Both the position numbers and the translations under genes were made by a program. The notes under the pieces were generated by a model that was not told the origin of the DNA, searched no databases, and saw only the letters and a list, made by a program, of their open reading frames with translations. Shown piece by piece: positions 45,630 to 53,713 of a DNA stretch of 64,000 nt (positions are counted from its first letter, which is position 1; each line of letters starts with the position of its first letter). This stretch comes from Mesorhizobium waimense (GTDB lineage Bacteria > Pseudomonadota > Alphaproteobacteria > Rhizobiales > Rhizobiaceae). Location: assembly GCF_003601975.1 (NCBI RefSeq), contig NZ_QZWZ01000008.1, forward strand, positions 1 to 64,000, read 5' to 3'.

Positions 45630-46514
45630 TCACCAGCTCCCTGAAGACCCGCCACCACCGGACGAGCCGCCGCCACCTGAAAACCCGCCACCGCCGCTCG
45701 AACCGGAAGACCAGCCGCCGCCGGAACTGCCCGACGACCAGCCGCTGCCGGATGAGGATCCCGTCACCCAGCCACTGCCGGAAGACGACGAGCCCGGCCC
45801 GCGGCCATAGCGGAAGGTCATGCCGAGCCATTTATACACGCCCGGCGACAGCTTCGTGCCGAAGATCGGCGGCAGGAAGGCCATTGCCAGGCCGCCGAAG
45901 AACATCGTCGCCCACAGGATCAGGAACAGCGCGACGATGGGGTCGATGGGCGAGCTGTCATCAGCCGGATTGCGCTTGCCGCGCGCCTCGAGCTCCTCCG
46001 GGTTCCCCTCCAGCACCATGATCATGTCGTCGACGGCTTTGGAAAAGCCGCCGGAGAAATCGCCGGCGCGGAAGGCCGGCACCATGTCGTTTTCGATGAT
46101 CAGCTTGGTGTGCAGGTCGGTCAGCGTGCCTTCCAGCCCGTAGCCGACCTCGATACGCATCTTGCGGTCGTTCTTGGCCACCAGCAGCAGGACGCCATTG
46201 TTCTCGCCGGCCTGGCCGAGCTTCCAGGCGCGGAACAGCCGGTTGGCGTAAGGCTCGATCTCCTCGCCATCGAGGCTGGGGATCGTCGCGACGACGATCT
46301 GGTCCGAACCTTTCTTCTCGAAAGCGGCAAGCTTCTGCGTCAACGCCGCCTTGGTCGCGGCATCGATGATGCCGGCATTGTCAACGACCCGTCCGGTCAG
46401 TACCGGCAGCGCGGCCGCGAGTGCCGCAACGCCGAGGAGCAGCAGCATCGCCAGGGCCAGCAGGACCGCGTCGATCCGCTTGGCGACAGGGCCGGATGTT
46501 GCGTGTCTCGTCAT
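45630..46514 (-). CDS. TPM domain protein with glycine/serine-rich tail (YgcG family), copy 2
   Basis: A 294-residue protein with an N-terminal signal/anchor segment (about 17-37), a TPM domain with LTGRVVDNAGIIDAATK, DQIVVATIPSLDGEEIEPYANRL and KMRIEVGYGLEGTLTD in consecutive blocks, a second hydrophobic segment near residues 195-220, and a low-complexity Gly/Ser tail from about residue 240. It begins one base after the upstream paralog's stop. The TPM region is nearly identical to that paralog, which points to a recent tandem duplication. Confidence 0.88.
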   Translation of the reverse strand: MTRHATSGPVAKRIDAVLLALAMLLLLGVAALAAALPVLTGRVVDNAGIIDAATKAALTQKLAAFEKKGSDQIVVATIPSLDGEEIEPYANRLFRAWKLGQAGENNGVLLLVAKNDRKMRIEVGYGLEGTLTDLHTKLIIENDMVPAFRAGDFSGGFSKAVDDMIMVLEGNPEELEARGKRNPADDSSPIDPIVALFLILWATMFFGGLAMAFLPPIFGTKLSPGVYKWLGMTFRYGRGPGSSSSGSGWVTGSSSGSGWSSGSSGGGWSSGSSGGGGFSGGGGSSGGGGSSGSW

Positions 46515-46515
46515 G

Positions 46516-47550
46516 TCACCAGCTTCCCGAGGAGCCGCCGCCGCCGGACGAACCGCCGCCACCGGAAAAACCGCCGCCGCTTGACCCCGACGACCAGCCG
46601 CCGCCGGAACTGCCCGAGCCGCTGGACGAGCGCCGGCTGGGTTCGAAGGTCATGCCCAGCCAGCGATAGCGGCCGGGTCCGATCTTCTGGCCGAAGATCG
46701 GCGGCAGGATCGAGGCGGCCAGGCTGCCGACCAGGATGGTGATCCAGATGGCGATGAAAATTGTGAAGAACAGGTCGTCGGAATTGAACGGCGCCTGCTG
46801 GTTGCGTTCGCCGCGGGCTTCCAGTTCCTCCGGATTGCCCTCCAGCACCATGATCATGTCGTCGACGGCTTTGGAAATGCCGCCGGAGAAATCGCCGGCA
46901 CGGAAGGCCGGCACCATGTCGTTTTCGATGATCAGCTTGGTGTGCAGGTCGGTCAGCGTACCTTCCAGGCCGTAGCCGACCTCGATGCGCATCTTGCGAT
47001 CGTTCGGCGCGACCAAAAGCAGGGCGCCGTTGTTTTCCTTGGCCTGGCCGAGCTTCCAGAAGCGGAACAGGCGGTTGGCGTAGGGTTCGATCTCCTCGCC
47101 GTCGAGGCTGGGAATCGTCGCCACGACGATCTGGTCGGAGCCCTTTGTCTCGAAATCGGCGAGCTTTTGCGTCAGCACCGCCTTGGTCGCGGCATCGATG
47201 ATGCCGGCATTGTCGACGACGCGGCCAGTGAGTGCGGGGAGTTCGGCGGCGAAGGCGGCGAGGGGGAGGAAGAGGGCGAGGAGGACTAGTAAGACGTCTA
47301 AGAATGTTAGGCTGGCGATCCTTCGCGCCCCCCTCTGTCCTGCCGGACATCTCCTCCTAGGGGGAGATTGGATGCTTGTCCGGCAGCGCTTAACCAGCGG
47401 CGTTGGAGATTGGCTAAGGCCGCAGATACAGCCAATCTCCCCCCTCGAGGGGGAGATGTCCGGCAGGACAGAGGGGGGTGTGGACACGCCTGCAGTCCGT
47501 CTCGTCAGGATGTGGTCTTGGAAGATTTGCCGGCTTCGCCGTTCACCCAC
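46516..47550 (-). CDS. TPM domain protein with glycine/serine-rich tail, copy 1, 5' end disrupted
   Basis: The body of this gene (from about 47327 leftward) encodes a signal-like segment LTFLDVLLVLLALFLPLAAFA, then a TPM domain with LTGRVVDNAGIIDAATK and GYGLEGTLTDLHTK, a membrane segment and a Gly/Ser tail. It is a close paralog of 45630-46514. No ATG, GTG or TTG start lies in frame near the signal segment; the frame only reaches a GTG at 47550 by reading through a 151-bp inverted-repeat element (47328-47478). The given start is that GTG and is uncertain. The native start was probably lost to the insertion. Confidence 0.6.
   Translation of the reverse strand: MGERRSRQIFQDHILTRRTAGVSTPPSVLPDISPSRGEIGCICGLSQSPTPLVKRCRTSIQSPPRRRCPAGQRGARRIASLTFLDVLLVLLALFLPLAAFAAELPALTGRVVDNAGIIDAATKAVLTQKLADFETKGSDQIVVATIPSLDGEEIEPYANRLFRFWKLGQAKENNGALLLVAPNDRKMRIEVGYGLEGTLTDLHTKLIIENDMVPAFRAGDFSGGISKAVDDMIMVLEGNPEELEARGERNQQAPFNSDDLFFTIFIAIWITILVGSLAASILPPIFGQKIGPGRYRWLGMTFEPSRRSSSGSGSSGGGWSSGSSGGGFSGGGGSSGGGGSSGSW
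47328..47478. repeat. Inverted-repeat element with 27-bp perfect ends
   Basis: The left arm (47328-47354) and the right arm (47452-47478) are perfect 27-bp inverted copies; the arms hold CCTCTGTCCTGCCGGACAT and its inverse. Inner parts also pair (GGAGATTGG and CCAATCTCC). No coding content. It lies between lemA and the first TPM gene. Confidence 0.8.
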
Positions 47551-48181
47551 CCTGCTTCGTGCCGAAATCGACCTTCGGCGTCTGCAGCTTGTCTTCCTCG
47601 ATGGTGAAGTTCGCGAACGGCTCGTTGCTCCGGAACCAGAAGGTTGCCCACAGCACCGACGGGAAGGTTCTCAGCGTCAGATTGTAGTCCCTGACCGCCT
47701 GGATATAGTCGCGCCGCGCCACCGCGATGCGGTTCTCGGTGCCTTCGAGTTGCGCCTGCAGCGCCAGGAAATTCTGGTTGGCCTTGAGGTCGGGATAGTT
47801 CTCGACCACCGCGAGCAGCCTGGACAGGGCGCTGGTCAGGCCGGACTGGCTGTCCTGGAATTTCTTGAAGGCTTCCGGGTCCTTCAGCGTTTCCGGCGTC
47901 ACCGTCACCTGCGTTGCCTTGGCGCGCGCTTCCACCACCGCGTCGAGCGTGTCCTTTTCATGCGCCGCATAGCCCTTGACCGTCTCGACCAGGTTGGGGA
48001 TCAGGTCGGCGCGGCGTTGATACTGGTTGAGCACCTCGCTCCAGGCCGCTTTGGCATTTTCCTCCGCCGTCGGAATGGTGTTGTAGCCGCAGCCGGCAAG
48101 CAGCGGCAGTACGATCGCCATCAGCAGGAAGGCCGGTAGAGTGCGGACAATGGAGGGTGAAGAGAGGCGCTGGGCAAACAT
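47543..48181 (-). CDS. lemA: LemA family lipoprotein
   Basis: A 212-residue protein with a lipoprotein signal (LLAGCGYN, lipobox cysteine near residue 31) and an all-helical LemA domain: AAWSEVLNQYQRRADLIPNLVETVKGYAAHEK in blocks, RLLAVVENYPDLKANQNF and YIQAVRDYNLTLRTFPS. It is the first gene of a leftward cluster with three TPM genes. LemA with TPM is a conserved pair in many bacteria, but the biochemical role is not known. Confidence 0.92.
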   Translation of the reverse strand: MFAQRLSSPSIVRTLPAFLLMAIVLPLLAGCGYNTIPTAEENAKAAWSEVLNQYQRRADLIPNLVETVKGYAAHEKDTLDAVVEARAKATQVTVTPETLKDPEAFKKFQDSQSGLTSALSRLLAVVENYPDLKANQNFLALQAQLEGTENRIAVARRDYIQAVRDYNLTLRTFPSVLWATFWFRSNEPFANFTIEEDKLQTPKVDFGTKQGG

Positions 48182-48344
48182 GATCTGGGTACCTCGTCGG
48201 AAGTTGCACGCGAAGCATTACCACAATCTGCGCGCAAGAAAATAACCCGGCCCGGAAGCCTCCACTGGCATCTGTTGGTCCGGCACGAGGCCCTGTGAAT
48301 GGCCTCGCGAACAGGCTAAGGTCCCGGCAAAACAGGATATTGCC

Positions 48345-48596
48345 ATGGCGCAACGCCAGGATAGCGACACCGAATCGCGCCGTATTATCGAACGTGTGGA
48401 ACACGAGACCGCGCCGGGCGGCACCTCGTTCATCGCACGCACCGCGAAGGGCGCGCAGGACCATGTGTCGGCGGCAGACGCCGACCGTTCGGACCCGATC
48501 GAAGTTTGGGGCACCCGCATCGGCCGGGTGCTGGGCCTTCTCATCGCCATTGGGCTGCTGGCCTGGCTGGTGTATGTCGCCACCCGTGGCGGTTAG
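48345..48596 (+). CDS. Small single-span membrane protein
   Basis: An 83-residue protein of unknown function. The first 55 residues are polar (MAQRQDSDTESRRIIERVEHET) and residues 60-79 (RVLGLLIAIGLLAWLVYVA) form one transmembrane helix near the C-terminus, so it is tail-anchored. AGGA precedes the ATG. It precedes pdxY by 12 bases and may be co-transcribed with it. Confidence 0.7.
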   Translation: MAQRQDSDTESRRIIERVEHETAPGGTSFIARTAKGAQDHVSAADADRSDPIEVWGTRIGRVLGLLIAIGLLAWLVYVATRGG

Positions 48597-48608
48597 GAAT
48601 CGAATTCC

Positions 48609-49493
48609 ATGAATGCAGAAAAAGCCGACGCGCCGCGTGCGGTCATCGTCATTTCCAGCCATGTCGCTCGCGGCTCGGTCGGTAATCGCGCCGCCGTCTT
48701 CGCGCTGGAGACGCTGGGCTTTCCGGTCTGGGCGGTGCCGACGGTCGTCCTACCCTGGCATCCCGGCCATGGCCGCGCCACCCGCATCGTGCCGCCGCTC
48801 GACCAGTTCAAGGCGCTGATGGCCGATCTCGAGCGCGCGCCCTGGCTGGGCGAAGTCGGCGCGGTGCTGTCCGGTTATCTCGGCGAGGCCGGCCAGGCCG
48901 ACGCCGTCGCCTCGCTGGTCGCAGCGGTCAAGGACAGGACGCCGGACGCTGTCTATATCTGCGATCCGGTGATGGGCGATTCGGGCGGGCTTTATGTGCC
49001 GGAGCCGACGGCGATAGCCTTGCGCGACCGGCTGATGCCGATCGCCGACATCGCCACCCCCAACCGTTACGAACTGGAATGGATGGCCGGCGCGCCGCTG
49101 CCCGACCTCAAATCGGTGATCGCCGCCGCCCTTCACGCGGGACCCGGGACCATGCTGGTCACCTCGGCGCCGTCAATGATGGCCGGCGGCACCGGCAATC
49201 TGCTGCTTGACGCCAGACAGGCGCTGCTCGCCGAGCATCGCCTCATCGACAAGCCGCCAAACGGGCTGGGCGACCTGACGGCGGCCGTCTACCTGGCGCG
49301 CATCCTCTCCGGCCAGCCGGCGATCAAGGCGCTGCAGTCGACCACGGCGGCGGTCTACGAGATCCTGGCACGCACCGCCAAGCGCGGTGGCGACGAGCTG
49401 CAGCTCGAGACCGACGCGCAGAGCCTGTCGCACCCGATGGCGATGGTGCAGCTACGCCACCTCCTGCATCCGGGGCGGGACAAACGGGCGTGA
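48609..49493 (+). CDS. pdxY: Pyridoxal kinase
   Basis: A 294-residue ribokinase-like kinase that phosphorylates pyridoxal to PLP. It has the N-terminal VISSHVARGSVGNRAAVFALE substrate-binding block, YICDPVMGDSGGLYVPE, TPNRYELEWMAG and the GxGD catalytic motif in PPNGLGDLTAAVYLARIL. Length and motifs fit PdxY. Its stop overlaps the DUF429 start (GTGA). Confidence 0.92.
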   Translation: MNAEKADAPRAVIVISSHVARGSVGNRAAVFALETLGFPVWAVPTVVLPWHPGHGRATRIVPPLDQFKALMADLERAPWLGEVGAVLSGYLGEAGQADAVASLVAAVKDRTPDAVYICDPVMGDSGGLYVPEPTAIALRDRLMPIADIATPNRYELEWMAGAPLPDLKSVIAAALHAGPGTMLVTSAPSMMAGGTGNLLLDARQALLAEHRLIDKPPNGLGDLTAAVYLARILSGQPAIKALQSTTAAVYEILARTAKRGGDELQLETDAQSLSHPMAMVQLRHLLHPGRDKRA

Positions 49494-50245
49494 CTTTGGT
49501 CGGCGTCGACGGCTGCAAGGCCGGCTGGATCGCCGTCCGCCGCGATCCCGGCGCCTTGCCGTCGGTCTGCGTCTTTCCAAGCTTCGCGATGCTGGTCGAC
49601 GCCTTGCCTGCCGATGCCGTGGTCGCCGTCGACATGCCGATCGGCCTGCCCGATCAATCGCAAAAAGGCGGACGCGGGCCGGAGGCGCTGGTGCGGCCAA
49701 TGCTCGGGCAGCGCCAATCGAGCGTCTTCGCCATTCCATCGCGCGCCGCCCTTTACGCAGACGCGGATGACTTCACCACGGTCGAAGCCTGGTATGTCGC
49801 GCATCGCCGCGCCAGCGAAGTGGCCAAGACAACGTCCGATCCGCCGCGCGGCGTCTCGATCCAGGCTTTTGGCATCTTCGCCAAGATCCGCGAGATCGAT
49901 GCCTTGCTGATCGCCCGCCCCGAATTGCGCAGCCGCGTCTTCGAGTCGCATCCGGAAGTTGCTTTCTGCCGGCTGAACTGCGGGAAGGCCATGTCGCTGC
50001 CGAAGAAGATCAAGGGCGCCGTCAACGCGGCCGGCATGAACGAGCGCAAGGCGCTGCTGTGCAGGCATGGCTATGAACAAGGCTTTCTCGACCGGGCGCC
50101 GCCGAAAGGTGCAGCCGCCGACGATTTCCTCGACGCTGCGGCGATGATGCTGATCGCCGGCCGCATCGCCGGCGGCGAAGCGAGACCGTTTCCGGACCCG
50201 CCGCTCGCCGACCGTTTCGGCATCCCGGTCGCCATCTGGGCGTAA
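49490..50245 (+). CDS. DUF429 domain protein (predicted RNase H-like nuclease)
   Basis: A 251-residue protein beginning TLVGVDGCKAGWIAV, the RNase H-like first strand with an acidic residue, followed by AVDMPIGLPD and a C-terminal DDFLDAAAMMLIAGRIA carrying further acidic residues. The family is predicted to act on nucleic acids but has no established function. The GTG start at 49490 overlaps the pdxY stop by four bases, implying coupled translation. Confidence 0.85.
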   Translation: MTLVGVDGCKAGWIAVRRDPGALPSVCVFPSFAMLVDALPADAVVAVDMPIGLPDQSQKGGRGPEALVRPMLGQRQSSVFAIPSRAALYADADDFTTVEAWYVAHRRASEVAKTTSDPPRGVSIQAFGIFAKIREIDALLIARPELRSRVFESHPEVAFCRLNCGKAMSLPKKIKGAVNAAGMNERKALLCRHGYEQGFLDRAPPKGAAADDFLDAAAMMLIAGRIAGGEARPFPDPPLADRFGIPVAIWA

Positions 50246-50394
50246 AGCAGCGCCTGAGCTATGCGCGCCGCATTGCGTTTTGCGACGAAACCATCCGCAA
50301 ATTCGGCATTGCTCGCGACGGGCTTTTGCCGTTAGAGCCATTCCAAACTGAAACGTGCCGCCGCCTCCAACCCCGAAAGGGTCCAGCGCCGCCC

Positions 50395-51039
50395 ATGCCT
50401 CACCTCCCCGAACACCTTCTCGCCGGCTATCGCAATTTCATGAACGGCCGCTATCCCGCAGAGAGCGGACGCTACCGCTCGCTCGCCCGCGAGGGCCAGG
50501 CACCGGAGACGATGATCGTCGCCTGCTGCGATTCGCGCTCGGCGCCGGAGGCGATCTTCGATGCCGGCCCGGGCGAGCTGTTCGTGCTGCGCAATGTCGG
50601 CAATCTGGTGCCGCCCTACGCGCCGGACGGCCAGTTCCATTCGACCTCGGCGGCGCTCGAATTCGCCGTACAGAGCCTCAAGGTCAAGAACATCGTGGTG
50701 ATGGGGCATGGCCGCTGCGGCGGCATCCGCGCCGCGCTTGACACCAATTCCGCGCCGCTGTCGCCCGGCGACTTTATCGGCAAATGGATGAGCCTGATCG
50801 CGCCGGCCGCCGAAACGGTGTCGTCCAGCACCTTCATGACGGCGACGGAGCGCCAGACCGCGCTGGAGCGCATCTCGATCCGCTATTCGATCGCCAATCT
50901 TAGAACCTTCCCTTGCGTCTCCATCCTCGAGGGCAAGGGCCGGCTGTCTCTGCACGGCGCCTGGTTCGACATCTCGACCGGCGAGCTTTGGGTGATGAAC
51001 AAGGAAACCGGCGATTTCGAACGGCCGGAGATCGCATAG
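50395..51039 (+). CDS. Beta-class carbonic anhydrase
   Basis: A 214-residue enzyme interconverting CO2 and bicarbonate. Zinc ligands are in ACCDSRSAPE (Cys near residue 45) and in GHGRCGG (His and Cys near 104-107), with the catalytic Asp-Arg pair in DSR. The ATG at 50395 gives the family-like MPHLPEHLLAGY start; the frame is open to 50326. It stands alone here, followed by a palindromic repeat. Confidence 0.93.
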   Translation: MPHLPEHLLAGYRNFMNGRYPAESGRYRSLAREGQAPETMIVACCDSRSAPEAIFDAGPGELFVLRNVGNLVPPYAPDGQFHSTSAALEFAVQSLKVKNIVVMGHGRCGGIRAALDTNSAPLSPGDFIGKWMSLIAPAAETVSSSTFMTATERQTALERISIRYSIANLRTFPCVSILEGKGRLSLHGAWFDISTGELWVMNKETGDFERPEIA

Positions 51040-51041
51040 AA

Positions 51042-51110
51042 ACCATGATCCCGGAACCGAAGGTCCGCGTCTGCGAAAAGCGGGAACCGGTTTGCGGATA
51101 GGATCATGGT
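51042..51110. repeat. Palindromic repeat after the carbonic anhydrase gene
   Basis: ACCATGATCC (51042-51051) and GGATCATGGT (51101-51110) are perfect 10-bp inverted ends around a partially self-complementary centre. It starts two bases past the carbonic anhydrase stop, may act as a terminator, and belongs to a type common in Rhizobiales. Confidence 0.7.
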
Positions 51111-51127
51111 CAAACATGGAGGTGGCA

Positions 51128-51541
51128 ATGCGGAATTGGCGTGCGATCACTTTTGTCGTGGCAGCATTGATGCCTACGCTCACCGCTGCCCGCGCCGATG
51201 ACGGCGCGATCATCGACCGCTGGTATTCGGCGTTGCTTGTCGCCGACCGCACCGAATTGTCGGACCTGCTCGCCGACGATGTGCGCATCAAGCTCGAAGA
51301 TCTCAGCGTCGTGCAGAACAAGCAGGAGTTCATCGCCTCGATCGATAACTGGCAAGGTGCTGTCGCCGGTGCGGCAATTCGGCATCGCATCGCGAAGAGC
51401 GAGGGTGGCGTCACCACGGTGATCGCCTGCTACGACTTCCCCAACAACGACATGCTGATGCAGGAGACGTTCTCCGTCACCGACAACCGCATCAGCGCCA
51501 GTTCGCAGGCCGCGATCGCGGAAAGCTGCGACGGTTACTGA
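51128..51541 (+). CDS. Exported SnoaL/NTF2-like protein
   Basis: A 137-residue protein with a signal peptide (about 1-22, ending ARA) and a mature domain beginning IIDRWYSALLVADRTELSDLLADDVRIKLE, the pattern of NTF2/SnoaL-like folds. It ends with SSQAAIAESCDGY. Function unknown. The ATG at 51128 is preceded by GGAGGTGGCA; the frame is open back to 51092. Confidence 0.72.
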   Translation: MRNWRAITFVVAALMPTLTAARADDGAIIDRWYSALLVADRTELSDLLADDVRIKLEDLSVVQNKQEFIASIDNWQGAVAGAAIRHRIAKSEGGVTTVIACYDFPNNDMLMQETFSVTDNRISASSQAAIAESCDGY

Positions 51542-51640
51542 CGAAAACCTGACTGGCCGCGATGTTGCGCGCAACAGGCCCGCGCCCTACATCGGTGGCG
51601 ATCCCGCCCTGCCTTGCCGCCAACAGCCGAAAGATCATCC

Positions 51641-53695
51641 ATGTCATCCACGAAAGACATCGAACTCGCCGCCCATCCGCTGACCGCATGGCAAGGGCCG
51701 CTTGGCCTGCCCGACTTCTCCCGCATCGGCGACGACGACTTTTCCGGGGTGTTCGACGCGGCGCTGAAGACGCATGAAGCCGAGATCGAGGCGATATCAG
51801 GCAATGAAGAGGCGCCGACGGTTCACAACACGCTGGCCGCGCTCGAGCTAGCCGGCGAGCCGCTCGACCATGTCTCGTCGATCTTCTGGTGCCGGGCCGG
51901 CGCCCACACCAACGAGGCGATCCAGGCGCTGGAGCGCGACATTTCGCCGAAGATGTCGAGGCATTTCTCGGCGATCTCGATGAACGAGAAACTGTTTGCC
52001 CGAATCGACGATCTCTACCAGCGCCGCGAGACGCTGAAGCTCGACCCCGAGACGCTGCGGGTGTTGGAAAAGACCTGGAAAGGCTTCGTCCGTTCCGGCG
52101 CCAAACTCGACGCCGACGGCAAGAAGCGGCTGGCCAAGATCAACGAGGAATTGTCCTCGCTCGGCACCAGCTTCGGCCAGAACGTGCTGGCCGACGAGCG
52201 CGACTGGGCGCTGTTCCTCGACGAGGCCGACCTTGCCGGCCTGCCCGAATTCCTGAAAAGCGCCATGGCCGAGGCCGCCGAGATGCGCGGCCAGCAAGGT
52301 CGCTATGCCGTCACGCTGTCGCGCTCGATCTACGAGCCGTTCACCACCTTCTCCGATCGCCGCGACCTGCGCGAGGTCGCCTTCCGCGCCTTCACCATGC
52401 GCGGCCAGAATGGCGGCGCCACCGACAACACGTCCGTGGTGCGCGATATGCTGAAGCTGCGCGCCGAGAAGGCAAAGCTGCTCGGCTACGGCTCGTTTGC
52501 GGCGTTGAAGCTCGACGACACGATGGCGAAGACGCCGAAGGCGGTGCACGCGCTGCTCGATCCGGTCTGGGAAAAGGCGCTGGAGAAGGCCGCCAGCGAC
52601 CAGACCGAGTTGCAGCGGCTGGCGACCGCGGCCGGCAGCAACGAACAATTCGCTGCCTGGGACTGGCGCTTCTACCAGGAGAAATTGCGCGCCGAGAAAT
52701 TCGCCTTCGACGAGGCCGAGCTGAAACCGTATCTGCAGCTCGAGCGCGTCATCGACGCCTGCTTCGACGTGGCGACAAAATTGTTCGGCATCACTTTCGA
52801 AGAGAAAAAGGGCATCGCCGCATGGCATTCTGATACCCGCGCGTTCGTGGTCAAGAACGCCGATGGCAGCGAGCGCGGCCTGTTTCTCGCTGACTATTTC
52901 GCCCGACCCTCCAAACGCTCCGGCGCCTGGATGAGCGCGCTGAAATCCGGCTACAAGCTCGGCGATGGCTCGAAGCCGGTGATCTACAACATCATGAACT
53001 TCGCCAAGCCGCCGGCCGGCGAGGCGGCCCTTTTGTCGGTCGATGAGGCAAAGACGCTGTTCCACGAATTCGGCCACGCGCTGCACGGCATGCTGACCGA
53101 CGTCACCTGGCCTTCGGTGTCCGGCACCTCGGTCAGCCGCGATTTCGTCGAACTGCCCTCGCAACTCTACGAGCATTGGCTAACGGTGCCGGCAGTGCTG
53201 GAAAAGCATGCCCTGCACGTCAAGACCGGCAAGCCGATACCGAAGGCGCTCCTCGACAAGATGCTGGCGACGCGCACCTTCGGCGCCGGCTTCGCCACTG
53301 TCGAATTCACCGCCTCGGCGCTGATCGACATGGCCTATCACGCGCGCGCCGACGCGCCGGAACAGCCGCTTCGTTTCGAGACCGAAACGCTGGATAAGCT
53401 CGACATGCCCGACACCATCGCCATGCGTCACCGCACCCCGCATTTCGGCCACATCTTTTCCGGCGACGGCTATTCAGCCGGCTACTATTCCTACATGTGG
53501 TCGGAGGTGCTCGACGCCGACGCCTTCGCCGCCTTCGAGGAAACGGGCGATCCATTCAACCCGGCACTGGCCGAGCGGCTGCGCAAGAACATCTACGCCG
53601 CCGGCGGCTCGAAGGATCCGGAAGAACTCTACACCACCTTCCGCGGCAAGATGCCGTCGCCGGAAGCGATGATGGTGAAGCGCGGGCTGGTGTGA
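51641..53695 (+). CDS. dcp: M3 family metallopeptidase (peptidyl-dipeptidase Dcp/oligopeptidase A type)
   Basis: A 684-residue zinc peptidase. The catalytic motif is HEFGHALH in LFHEFGHALHGML, with the third ligand region in the following SRDFVELPSQLYEHW, and YMWSEVLDADAFAAFEE near the C-terminus. Length and sequence fit the M3A group (Dcp or OpdA), which degrades peptides in the cytoplasm or periplasm. No signal peptide is visible. The choice of Dcp over OpdA is not certain. Confidence 0.9.
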   Translation: MSSTKDIELAAHPLTAWQGPLGLPDFSRIGDDDFSGVFDAALKTHEAEIEAISGNEEAPTVHNTLAALELAGEPLDHVSSIFWCRAGAHTNEAIQALERDISPKMSRHFSAISMNEKLFARIDDLYQRRETLKLDPETLRVLEKTWKGFVRSGAKLDADGKKRLAKINEELSSLGTSFGQNVLADERDWALFLDEADLAGLPEFLKSAMAEAAEMRGQQGRYAVTLSRSIYEPFTTFSDRRDLREVAFRAFTMRGQNGGATDNTSVVRDMLKLRAEKAKLLGYGSFAALKLDDTMAKTPKAVHALLDPVWEKALEKAASDQTELQRLATAAGSNEQFAAWDWRFYQEKLRAEKFAFDEAELKPYLQLERVIDACFDVATKLFGITFEEKKGIAAWHSDTRAFVVKNADGSERGLFLADYFARPSKRSGAWMSALKSGYKLGDGSKPVIYNIMNFAKPPAGEAALLSVDEAKTLFHEFGHALHGMLTDVTWPSVSGTSVSRDFVELPSQLYEHWLTVPAVLEKHALHVKTGKPIPKALLDKMLATRTFGAGFATVEFTASALIDMAYHARADAPEQPLRFETETLDKLDMPDTIAMRHRTPHFGHIFSGDGYSAGYYSYMWSEVLDADAFAAFEETGDPFNPALAERLRKNIYAAGGSKDPEELYTTFRGKMPSPEAMMVKRGLV

Positions 53696-53713
53696 ACCAG
53701 CCGATCTCCCCCT

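Noticed and set aside
45553-46742. Proline-rich plus-strand open frames opposite the TPM genes
   Set aside because: They are the complement of the Gly/Ser-rich tail codons of the real genes.
47328-47478. CRISPR-like repeat
   Set aside because: It is one inverted repeat pair without regularly spaced direct repeats or spacers, and there are no cas genes.
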